Source: Otis tarda
Lineage: Eukaryota > Chordata > Aves > Otidiformes > Otididae
NCBI GenBank assembly: GCA_026413225.1
Contig: CM048553.1
Location: forward strand, 20,708,501-20,772,500
Direction: 5' to 3'
Length of the DNA stretch: 64,000 bases
The notes beneath the pieces are model-generated. The model was given only the letters and a program-made list of their open reading frames with translations, was not told where the DNA came from and ran no database searches. The position numbers and the translations under genes were made by a program. How positions within the stretch are numbered: position 1 is the first letter of the stretch; every line of letters starts with the position of its first letter. Shown here piece after piece: positions 49,388 to 61,900 of this stretch.

Positions 49388-52300
49388 GTATAATTAATGC
49401 AGCTGAATCTGGGTAACAAGAAAGATGTCAGAATCCTTTCAGTGAACTGTGTGTAGACAGAAAAGAGATGGAGATGTCATCAGATCTACCAGATGCCATT
49501 TACCTCTATTTGGCAGAGAATATTTAAATGACAAGAAGTGTCCATTCAATGCATGAGCTGAAATGCTTTGCTTCTCTTTTAAGATAGTTCAATGAGGATT
49601 AATAATAATTAAAAAATCAGATACTCTGTATATATAAAATTCATCACGGTTTAACCTGTAAAAGCCAAAAACATAATGGAAAATTATTGGGAAGGAAAGG
49701 GACAAAGTCTGGACGGAAGAATCTTTTCACCAGGTTGAGCTGGTATAAAACAATCAAGAGCATTAAAATGCACAACACATGTTCTTTAAACCAACTATTC
49801 CCTACAGGTTTTTTTTTGCCTCAATATTCTGTAACAGCATATGAAGAATGGATTTCTGGAAACTGAAGGACATTCCAGAAATCTGAAATGATTTCTTAAA
49901 TACCATGTAATTACTCAGTTCAGTTAAAATGTTTATTAACTTCTCTAAATAAAAGGTTAACCTGGAAAATTAAACAGAAAATTGAACAGACAGAACTCTC
50001 ATCTGCCTTTAAGTACTAGAGAAGACCCATCACATTAGGAAAAGATTAAGACACTTTCTAGGTTGTCTGAAATACTAAAAAAAGAATTAGCACATTTTAA
50101 AGTGGAATTTCTTTCCAAGCTAAGGGACATAGGAAGTAAAATATTTATATAAAATTTGTTTTAAAAACTTAAAAATACCAGAAGCTTTGAACTTTGTGCC
50201 TACCCAACTGAAAAAAGCCCTAATCATACAGTAATTTTTGGAGGAAAAAAAGCACCATCTTTGTGCTTGGTCTGGCTTTGCCCCCTTTACCACCGAACAG
50301 GCTTCATTTTTGTTACTCCATCCTTTGAATATGACTTTCTTGTCCCACTGTGCTGTCTGGGAAAAGACTATTTTCCTCCCTTTGTTATTTTCCACTTTCC
50401 CTTGTCACAAATAAACTTTATCACAGCTCAAAGTGCTTATGAAGTTCATGTGAAGTGTTATGGTGAGTGACTGTGGTATGAATTTGTAAGGTATTTGAAT
50501 GGTACTTGTGCTTAGCATCTAGCTCAATACACCCAACCATATACCTGAATTCAGGCATAAATATGTTGTCTGTATTTATCCTTTACTTAAACATATTGCT
50601 TAATTAAACTGTAATTTAGAATAGGATCACAATTTGAATTATTATAAGAGGATGTGCTCCCACCTTGCTGTTATAAGGTAAGAATAGCTAAGACCATTTG
50701 CTTAATACAAGGATTTTAAACATACAGCACTACAAACAGCCTGCAGTATTTTAATGTTTATGAAAAAGTCAAATGTAATTACTAAGCCATAGTCAATTCT
50801 TGATGCAGCATATCTGTGTCTGCAGCACTGAATTCCATCATTGTCTTAACATTGTGTGCCTCTCAAAATTTCCAGTGTTCAAGTGATGAGAAGGAGGATC
50901 AGACAGTGGCCCAAATTTCAGCAGGCAATCTTCAACCTGATGATGGTTCCACAATTTTATGGGACAGAAAATTTGGAAAAATATAGCTACATGTTCTGTA
51001 GAGTACTCCCGCAATATCACGTAAAAGAGAAGTGAAAAGATCTTTAAAAAGCACTGTTATTTACAGTAAAAGAGATTGAACACGAGTAAGACTTGATATT
51101 TGTAAATCTGACACAATATGTGAATAGGCAGTAGGAAATAAGGGCTCCCACGGGGAATTCTTGCTGTTGGAAGAGCATAAGGATAAAAGTGGGCTAAAAG
51201 AAGTAAGTTTTATTTCCAATTCAACTAGAAAGAAAGGAAAAAATCCTAGTTAAAGTGTGACTTGGCAGAGTTCTGATTAAAGAAGAATAGGAGGATATTT
51301 TCTGTAATCTTAATGTCAGTTACAACAACAAAGGAAACCTGCTGAAAAGCAGATAAAGAATAAAAAAGAAGCTTTTGCTAAAGGCCCTGCTTTGAATACC
51401 TAGAAGAAAAAAGAAAGTGTAAGGGGAGGGCCCTAAATTTACGAGATTAGGGTATCAGAACTTCCAACAGAATCAGCAGAAAATAATAACAATCAAACAT
51501 GTTCTCTAGGAAGAAGCCACACTGACATTAGTCCCTGATACCAGATTACATTCTCCACCGCCTTTGACTTTGCACATTTATACCTGCACACAGAGGGTAT
51601 AAAGAACTAAAAGCAACAGAAGTTAGCAGAGAATTCTGTTCTGTTGTCACTGCTACCTCTTTTGCACACAAGAAATTACTCAGGGTTCAAGGCAAAGAGC
51701 TCTGAAGTGGACTTCATACTCTTGTTGATAATCCTAATTAGCACAATTAACCCCTCTTTCTCACCTTTACATGACTGTCTGAACTATTTTCTATCTCTAA
51801 GTATTAAAAACAATCTCTTCAATTTTAGGGTGGATGCTCCCATGTTCTTATACTTTTCCCCCCAGTATTACATGTTACATTCCCTTCTGGTTAAATAAAA
51901 AAAAAGTGAGTGGCCAGTTGTATTTTGAAAACTGCTTTAAAATTCTTTATTCTGACAACCTCAGAAGTACAGTTAGCCTCATATACTCATTGCTTTGTCT
52001 CTTCTTTTTTACAATAAAAATATGAAAGTCACCTTTGGAGAAAATATTTCCTTTTCCACTTTAGTGATGAGGAAATAGGGCATAGGAAATACGAAATGAT
52101 CCAGCTGAGATAACACAGAATTCCATAACAGAAGCAAGAGTTAAACCCAGGTTTTCTGAAAAACAGATGAGCATACACTGATTCACAGCTCCTATGCTTC
52201 CCATAATACTCCCAGACATATGAATTGTAGATCTCGGTATGATATTGAAAAACATCAAGTCTCAAGTGGTATGCACCATGTACAGACCTCATTCACACAT

Positions 52301-55300
52301 TGTCCAAGATCCCCTTTTTATTCATATGCTTTTACTGAATTTTGCTCCTTTATAAGAAACCACTGATAACATTAAGAAGTGGTAGAGTCCTTGGGACAGG
52401 AAGAAAGTGGCCTGGTGCCTAGAAATAATATGAAATAGGGCTGTTCACACGTCTGTTATCACATATGAACCCCCAGCAATCATGCAATACGTAACATGGC
52501 TGTTTCAGTACTAGTAGGCATCAGCATCTGAGCTGCTAAAAAGAGAAGTGCAGAGATGTTTTGGTTAGGCTAGGTTACTGCTCCTGTTATATCTCATTCA
52601 CAAATTTGATGAGTAAGAAGTCAAAGGAAGCAGAAGCTACATCAGGAGAAGGAGGCTGAATGTGCTGAACTGACTCTACACAAGCCAACACTTATATGCT
52701 TACGGAAGTATGCCAACACAACAGGAGAGCACTCTGCACAAAGAAGACACATAGTTTTGAAATTGCATATTCATACTGCTGTATTTGTGGAAAGTATGGA
52801 TGAACTAGGGTTAAGAAAAACATCTGCTGGAAAGGCTCAGTGAATTCTTCAGCTAGAGAGCAAAAGAAAGGAAGGAGATGAATCATTCTGTAACTGCCTG
52901 TGTTCAAAGGAACTTAAAGTTCAGAAAGTTATTTGTTTCCCAAATTAGTATTCTACTTGCATCTCATTTTTTTTTCTGTAAAAGTGAGTAAAATTCTGAA
53001 GTCAACATTCAGCAAGAACAGTTTGCAAAGTAGATTACCAAAGAGTTACAGAACAGTCAGAGCTCATCAATTTCTTCATTAGTTTTTCATATTAATATTC
53101 GTTGTGATAACTGGTGGGAAGCAAGTGCTAATGCTATATGATAATGCAGACATTGGAAGAGTAAATAGACCTGAACAGAGGGGGAACTAAAGGTGCACAA
53201 AAGTAGTCTTGATATTTAGGAAGAACACTGAGAAAATTTTGTTTATTTCCCTGAAATTGGGTATATCTCCTATGGGGCAATGTTAGAGTCCCCATTGTTT
53301 AGGTGACTGGAAAGACTACAAAAATATACATAAAGAATCAGTAGACTATGTTGAGAAATTGAATTGTTTGCCTTAGCAGGTCTTAATCTCAGACTATGCG
53401 AATTTTATGAAGAGACAGGCAGATTTCAGATTTGTCTAAATAAAAATTTCTAGCAAAAGTAGGTAGATGTATGTGTATAGCAATATGTAAAATTTAAAAT
53501 ATTATGCTAACAAAAGGATCATATATGACCCTTCCTTAAAAGGTAATATTTAGGAGACTATGAGACAAATATGATTTCAGTGATGCTCAAGCTATATTGA
53601 GGAGTGCAACCATAAGAGGTTAGCACTTCTGGAAAGCAGTTAAGACTATTGTAATCATTCTAGCTGTTTCTATACTAGTAAAATAAACATGCCTAGAAAT
53701 GTTCCTTGGCACTGAAGACCACTGGCACAGAATGGCGTACGCCTGAACAAGCAAACTCTATCAACCTTGAAAAGAAGGAGGCTGTACACAAACTGCCAAC
53801 TGGTAATAATCCCTTGAACAGTCCAACTCCTGCACTGTGTCTGGGAACTGTACTGGACAGTGCTCCTGGGCATGGACTGAAATCATGTCAGGGAACATCA
53901 TAACTATTTAATGGCACAGACAATCATTTTCCAATACCCAGGAAGCTTCTCAGGCTTTGTTTAATTTGCAAGTAATTCTATGTCAAAGAATATGTGGTAT
54001 GGGAAGATGAACTACAGCTGTACAAGTGACTGTTTTGTATGACTGCTGAACTGACCATTAAACAGATCTGACTGGGACCACAATTCTGCATTATATTTCA
54101 GTGAAACAGAAAAAGTAAAGAAAAAGAAAATTTGATATTAAAATTCTTGATTTATTCCAGTAACAACTACTTGATTTATTTAATTTCTTATTTATTTCTT
54201 TCCCTTGTAATAAGAGCAGAGGAAATGAAGAGTGAGAGTCACAAAACTGGTGGAAGACAGATATCGTATCATGCAGTGGATTGGATGCTTATATGAAGGG
54301 AAGAAAACTAATGCTTCCACAAAAGTACATTAACATTTGTTCTATCAAGCGTCCTAGAGTCAGGTGTGATAACCTCGGCTGTCTCCACAGACATGTCCTG
54401 AATTTCTGTCCTGAACTTGGAAGTCTTCTGAAAAGCTTTGTTCTTGGTTTCTGTTCTTTCATTTTTTATAAGTCGACTAAGAAAAAGGGGTAGTTGAGAA
54501 AATTATTATCTAGCCCAACAATTTAGGATACACTGGGGAGGTGGTATGTGGGTTCTGTAATACAGTCTTATGATACACAGCAACTCATTTCTCAGAATAT
54601 AGCAGATTCCAACTGTCAAGGAAGGAGTCATCCTTAAATTAATCTTGGACATGAAAGGGAAGAAATCTGATACTTTGTTCCTCATTAAATTAATGTTCTG
54701 CTAAGAGTGCCTATTGGACAAAATGCACCTACTGCAAAATCATTCTATTTGCTAATCCATTAAGGAAGCTCTTTCTGTAACTGTATGTATCTGACAAATT
54801 GTCCTGACCTACCCATAAAGCCTGGGTTGGTCAAATTTGTGTATTTTCTAACACACCACTGTTTGAAAATAAAAAAAAATGCCAAGTCATTCAGCTGTTG
54901 TAAGCAGTAAACTCGATTTATTTCATTGCATTGAAAGAGAAGGTAAGATAAACTGCAAAATAGCAGTAGCACTGCTGTATGTGCATCAATGCATAAAAGC
55001 ATTATAAAATAAGGAACTGCAGATAACCATACTAACTTGTTTCAATACTATCCTACCATTTATGATTAAAAATTCAGTTAGGACTACAAAAACTATTTAA
55101 TTTCAGTGGAAGTACCTTGCTTATGTACTTGGCTCATGAAGTGGGAGAACTGCTGTTGTAGGGCCTAATTGCTTTCTTTAGAAACTAAGCACCTACTAAT
55201 ATTTTCTTTCTTTTTTCCCCTTGGCTTCCATATTAGAACTTTGAAGGGTTTTTCTCTCCAAAGATGGAACTTTTTATATCCTGCCATACTTTGCTTTTAC

Positions 55301-55745
55301 AAGTACTGACCATGAACTATTTAAAAATTCACTATTTTCATTAGAGGAACAGGCCAGTCAACTTACTTCTAACTCTTCTAGCAGAACAGGAATAGTAGTT
55401 AGCATAAAATAATATAAAATAAAAATCTATATAAGATAGTCAACAGAGAGAGAAGTGGATAAAAATATCAGTAGTTTAGCAAATAAAGTTAACTCTTCCA
55501 GACAAATTAGCATTAGTTAGGATAAGGAAAAATTAGCAAATTTCAGAGGTGTGAAAAAGAGTTGAGTTAGGACTTTACACACACAAGAAGCGGAAGAAAC
55601 AGCCTGAGTGCCAAGAAGACAATGTAAGCAGGGCAATAATTATGCTGTAGACAAGATGATATGTTGATATCTGATTATTTTAGGCTAAGATTAAAATAAG
55701 AATCAAAAGAAGCATCAAAAGAAGCTGCATTAAAACAAGTGTTTT

Positions 55746-56317
55746 CAGCAGGTCAAGGGAGGTGATTCTGCCCCTCTACTCCGCTCTTGTGAGACCCCAC
55801 CTTGAGTACTGCGTCCAGCTCTGGAGCCCCCAACATAAGAAAGACATAGACTTGTTGGAGCAAGTCCAGAGGAGGGCCATGAAGATGATCAGTGGGCTGG
55901 AGAACCTCTCCTATGAGGACAGGCTGAAAGAGTTGGGGCTGTTCAGCCTGGAGAAGAGAAGGTTCCGGGGAGACCTTGTAGCGGTCTTCCAGCACTTAAA
56001 TGTGCCTTATAAGAAAGACGAGGACAAACTTTTTAGCAGGGTCTGTTGCGATAGGACAAGGGGTAATGATTTTAATCTAAAAGAGGGTAGATTTAGACTA
56101 GATATAAGGAAGAAATTTTTTTACAATGAAGGTGGTGGAACACTGGAACAGGTTGCCCAGAGAGGTGGTGGATGCCCCATCCCTGAAAACTTTCAAGGCC
56201 AGGTTGGATGGGGCTCTGAGCAACCTGATCTGGTTGGAGATGTCCCTGCTCCTGGCAGGGGGTTGGACTAGATGGCCTTTAAAGGTCCTTTCCAACCTAA
56301 ACTATTCTGATTCTACG
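55746..56317 (+). mobile_element. CR1 LINE 3'-end fragment with 169-codon open remnant of ORF2
   Basis: About 570 bp of CR1. It begins by 5' truncation at the CAGCAGGTCAAGGGAGGTGA block. The C-terminal part of ORF2 reads openly from 55762 to about 56110 ([60 protein letters not shown]). After KKFFYNE a one-base shift moves the conserved [16 protein letters not shown] into another frame (56126 onward). The 3' UTR has CCTTTAAAGGTCCTTTCC and a short degenerate tail ATTCTGATTCTACGA at 56303-56317. The reverse-transcriptase core and endonuclease are absent, so it is inert. Confidence 0.96.
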
Positions 56318-58908
56318 AGAATATATTACAGTGAGAAAACCAAAGAAGAGTTTAGGATCCTGATTACATTCCTCTGTCTATGAACCAGTGCTCATACAGA
56401 GGAAGTTCCTGTCTGCAGATGTCAAAATCTTCTTGAAGTTCTGTCTCTGAATTCAGGTAAAGTAGGCAAAAATTTCTGTCTTACTTGGTAACTTCTCTCT
56501 CAATGTTTTTTTAAGTAATCTTTACTCTTGTGTTTAAGCAACTATCTTATTTTTTGTATTTGTTCCCATTTCTGTTCTGTATTCACCTAATTATCTTCCA
56601 TTTACATTTCATATTACTGTACCATGCAAATTAACATCCTAACGGTTTTACATTATACGTTATTTACCTTGTGTAATGCATGAGCATGTTGTTAAGTATA
56701 AATATTTTAACTTGATATCAGGAAAGTCTGTTTTCTTTGAGATATGTTCCTTACACTCTTCTGATTATACAATTAAAGTCGAATTGTTACATTAGACCAC
56801 TATTTGAGACATATATTTGGGAATCAGTCAGGCTATAATGTCTGGTATAGAAACTCAGTTCTGAGAAAGTTCATCATGCAATGATGACCAGAAAACTGAG
56901 TCAAGTTTTTAAAAATGTTTAGGACATGTATAAATTGCATTCTGAGGCATCCATCTGTGAAACTCTTTCACAGGTAAGTGTCATCTTCACTAGTGAAACA
57001 GGGATGTGTTTGAATCCAAACTTTTTGGTAGTAGCTATCAATGTAAGAAATTAACAGAAAAAATGAAGCAAAACAGATATAAATCTGAGGTTGCTGTCTA
57101 ACTGAATGTGGTGCAGTTCTGCCAGCAAATGACTGTGTAATCTGAGTAAATGCCTGTTTAACAGAGCAGGGTAATACCCACTATTACAGCTATAGCACTC
57201 GGGACAAGCAACATGGAAGTAAGTCTGAACTCAACTCTGTTGGAATTTGAAAGATTTATGGCTGGCACATAAGTTGCAGTTCTAGATATAAATGGTTCAT
57301 TAAAGACTGAATGGGTTTTTACTTTATTGCTCTAATACAATAAATGAAGAATAAATTCTTACTAGTGTGTAACAGAGTTGCAAAATAAGTTTCTGCAGAA
57401 AACAGCTGTGCTACCTACCTTTAGTGTTTAACCACTATAGTATCTTAGGTACATCTGTGAAACTAAACATGGAAGTTAAACACAGATTTTATGATCTTTC
57501 TTTCAAATTAACCAGTAAAAGTAAGTATTCTCCAAGGTATAAATAACAGATGGATGTCTAACTTTCCCTCCTGTAAACATGATTTAAGTGCTTAACTGTC
57601 CTCTGTATCTTTGATAACTACTTCCTGCATTTATAATAAAAAGTCTTAGGATTGTGATACATTTGATAGACCTACATGAGACAGACTTTGCATTAATGTC
57701 TTAAAACAATCCAGGCAGTGGTCCTTTTTGTATGGGCTGTGATATCTACGCCTTGGCCAAGCTGTGTTACAAAGTTGGATACAACGGAAACCTGAAGAGT
57801 GGATAAAGAACAGAGTTTCTAAGCTCCAGGACAAGATCTCTGTCAAGAGAATCAACAGCTAGTGAAACCAATCTCAAATTTGGAAAGGCAAATGATATAG
57901 TAAGAAACACAAATATACAATATGAGTAGTGTGAGTGATGTGGCTTAAATAAATCACTGTGTTTATATCTAGATTAAGAAATCTAGAGCTTCAAAATGCT
58001 TCCCAGTCTTCAGGTCCAGGATTTTATAGAAAATATTCCAACACAAAGATTAGGATTTCAGAGTAATGAGAATTGTAGTAATCTTCTGCCCATTTTCTAG
58101 AAATAATTCAAAGTTTTGTAATCCAGCCTTGCATTTCTTAAAAGTCTGCCTCAGTTATGAGCATAACTGTTGTCCTTATGTTGTTCTGAGTTATTTAGTA
58201 AAAAAAGCAAGGCATACATATGTAAAAGTGTGTGACTAATGCTGCAGCTGTATGAAAATGGCTAGTTTATGTACGAAAGCAGGATTCAAATTCAATTGGG
58301 TAGATATCAAACCTATTAATGGTAGGATATGGATAGTTTTATTTTCTAGCTTCGGGCTGCTGAGAACATTAGGGAGCAGAAAGGAAGGCACTGCAGAAGA
58401 ATGTGCAGAGAAAGGAAACCTGAGGAATGAAGCTCACAAGACAAATTTGTGCGGTATTGCAGGAGAAAGCTCTGCCCTGAAAATGTATTCCACATAGGTC
58501 TCAGGTGGTATGTGCCCATTTTAAAATATCAGCTTGTAACCAGGCAAAGGGATGATTCTACTCCAGTGAGTCCTACACCCTATCTAGTGAATTGGCTGGT
58601 CTTTCTCTGACATGTCCTAGGCTTCTGAGAGTGACTGCACCTTTGCTAGATTTCTGTTCAGGAACTGAACTTTTTTAGGTTTATTTGTATTAATCATAGG
58701 ACAATCTGTGCTGAAGGGGAATTACAGAAATTCCACAATAATTCCATGGAATCCAGCTACTAACAAATTCCACAAACTTATCAAAAAATGTAGAAAGGCT
58801 ATTTATCTGCTATTTATCCATGTATCAATCCCAGTGAAAAGTTAGTTCATCTGGCTGCAGGCTAACTTTCAATAAAAGCATGTTAAGAGCTCAGGATTGC
58901 CTATGTTC

Positions 58909-58938
58909 CATAACAGTACTTTAAAATGTACTGTTATG
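58909..58938. repeat. Perfect inverted repeat, 11-bp arms, 8-base loop
   Basis: CATAACAGTAC at 58909-58919 and GTACTGTTATG at 58928-58938 are exact reverse complements around TTTAAAAT. A further GTTATGT and an AAATGTAC lie within the next 60 bp, so the same words recur locally. It is intronic in PLXDC2. Confidence 0.85.
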
Positions 58939-61900
58939 TTCATTTTACTGATATGTACATCTTTATTGTTATGTATTTTTAAATGTACCCTCAGGCTCAC
59001 TGAAGCTTACACTGTCTACCAAACAGAATCACCATCCCACTTGAGAAGATCTATTGCTATGATCTTGTGAGGCTTCTTTCATCAAACAGTACCATCACTG
59101 GGCTCTGGTTTCAGACAATGCTTTGTTCATTAAGCACTTCTGTGCCACTTTCTTTTCTTGCTTTACTCCCATCAGGCTTGCCATGCATATAAAATTCTCA
59201 ATTATTGAATGCTAATTTCGTAACAGTTTCTTGCAGTTCCTGCGTTCAAATTAGCTTGTCAAATTAAGAGCGAGCAGCTTGCAAAGGATTTCAAGAAGTT
59301 GGGTGTGGAGCAATTTTCTGCTCAATAAAGTATAGATCTAGTTATCGTATTGTTCTTATCAGTAATGTATCAGGGCTGACAAATTTACACATTTGTTCTT
59401 GATACATTTGTTGCACTTGATTAAAAATCCAATTGCTGTCTCAACACAACTTTTAAAACAGAAGAAAAATATGTTGCATTTGAATCAGAGCAAACTCTGA
59501 CAAAGGGCTAGAATTTCTGCTTCCCACACTTTCGAAAAGATTGTTCCATAATTGGAGTGAAACAGTATACAAGTTAGAAAAATAGTACTGATATTACTTT
59601 TCATTTATCACAGGGTATCTTTGACCTAATTCAACCATCTGCTTGTTAAGACTCAGGTGTTAGGACTCTGCCATGTTTTAACAGAAAATCTCTCCAGCAT
59701 AAAGAACTGCTGTAGTGGAATACAAATTCTAGAGACGGGCAGAATCTGGGCACATTTCTTTCACTTTGCCTGAAGGAGGAGTATGATCAGCAAATTCATG
59801 AAGTTACACACATTGATAGAACGGAATATATTTTATAGAATGCACTGTATTTTAAACCTCCAGCTCTTCTAAAGCATTTAAAATGAGATTTTCCTTGTCA
59901 TTTGTATATGAATCTATTACACTGATTGGATTATGTATGCTCCCTCTGGTGGTTTATTTAATCCATACAAATGCCTCATTTTTTAAATTTTAGAATTCCA
60001 TGGCTAAGATACTCTTGCCAATTTTGTAGTAACAGCACACTACAGTCAGTCAAATAGTGTTGGGATATAAACAGCCTGAATATAAATCAGCAAGTCTTCC
60101 TCCTATCTTTTAATTTGGAATGGAAATATGCAATATCCCTAAAGCAAAGAATAAGGAAAATTAAAATAGTTAAAATCAGGAAGTATGTAAAAGTGAGCAC
60201 CTGAATAAAAACTGAGCTCTACAAATAGTTGTTTATGAAAGTAGGGACAGGAGTAAAAATATTTCCAGCTCAGGAGGTAAAATCCCCTTCCTTGCACTGT
60301 ACTAATTGTTTTGCCACCTTGCACTGCAGTGCCCGAGCTTGTTACCTCACCCATCAAACCAACAGTAACTTCAGTTCTATGCCTTCATTGTAATTTCTTT
60401 GCATAAGAAGAACTTTCAGAGCTTTTGAGGAGTATATTTATAACATCTGAGTTAAAACCTTCTAGATTTCAAGGTTTTTGTTTGTTTTTTTTTTTTTTTC
60501 CAAGAACTTCACTTTATTGGTAAAATAATCTGAAGGCCTTAGACAAAAGCATGTCACAACAGGAGATGTTCACTGTATGTTCACTGCACAATTAAGCTAA
60601 TGTATCTGCACTATTAGCTAATGAGTATTTTTGGTCCAGATCTTATTCAGTACCTTTCCCTGCTCTACAATGGAATCTACAACTTTTGTTATGGCTATCA
60701 AACTTAAGTATCTAACACTTAAGTATTAGCTATCAAATAAAAGATGAGAGAAATGTAGATGCCAAACAGTAAGCTGTGTGTGGAGAAAGACACTGTGTTT
60801 CTTATTTGGATTTAATTATTTTCTTTTGTAAATCAGGGGTTTTATGTAGTCAGATTGTATGATGCTTATTTTTGTGCTTTTTTTTTTTTGTAATTCTTTA
60901 TGTGTGGTGCTTTGCTCAGCCAGTAAGTATTTTAGATCCCATAAGACTTATTTATACTACAATATTCAATTCAATATAGTTTGTATGCAAATAGGTCTTG
61001 TCAGGTGAGACATACAGAACAACAACCAAATCTTTTTCCTCTTCCTGATATTCAAAATTTCCAGACATAAACTCAGATTTGAAAGTTAACTAAACATGTT
61101 TCCAATTTCTTTCTAAAAGAAGAATAAACAAACAAGAAATTTCAAGCTTGTCCAGAAGTTCAGAAGACAAATAATAGGCAACCATTTTTTATCTCAGTTA
61201 CTGTAAGGGCACCATGGAAAACTGTCACTTCATATTTCAACTGTAAAATATTTTCTTAAGAACTACAAGTGCCTATAGATTTTCCCTTCCCTTCTTTCCA
61301 GCTAATTGGCAAGGAATGCAAAACAACTTGTTTCTTTATTACCTGCTTAGATGGGAACAGTGATTATCATAATAAAAGATTAGAAGTATCGAGACTTAAA
61401 TCCCACTATTGCTACTATTCCCAGAAACATTTCTTATTTTTCACTTTGCTCAGAACAGATTCCATAAAAAACAGCCTTAACCTTTTAGTTTGCACAACTA
61501 GTGCTGTTGCTGGCATATGGGATTAAGCATTGAAGTGAAATGTATCACAAATAAGATTCTTTCATCTTTTTAGCTCATGATTGTTTTTAAGAGTACAAGC
61601 TTTGGGAGCTGTGCATGCACACATGGGCAGAATAATTCTGCCTACAGTGCACGGAGTGTCTTGGCTCATCACTGCACACAGAAAGTCCGACACAGTAATT
61701 TGTGCAGCATGTTCCAGTGCACTTTTCAAACTGGGGGTTTGCACTCCATGGGTCAACACCATAAACTGGTATGATTTCAAACCTGGTTATTCAATGCATA
61801 GTCTGGAAAACAGAGACTCTTAAGTTTAAAAGTGCATTTAAGCACTTAACATCAGCAAGATCTTTTTGTGAAGCAGGACTCCCAAAGCTGAATCTCTCTT

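Noticed and set aside
52026-52070. Second donor-like minus-strand site tested as an upstream PLXDC2 exon
   Set aside because: The putative coding side has no resemblance to the plexin-domain family and contains stops.
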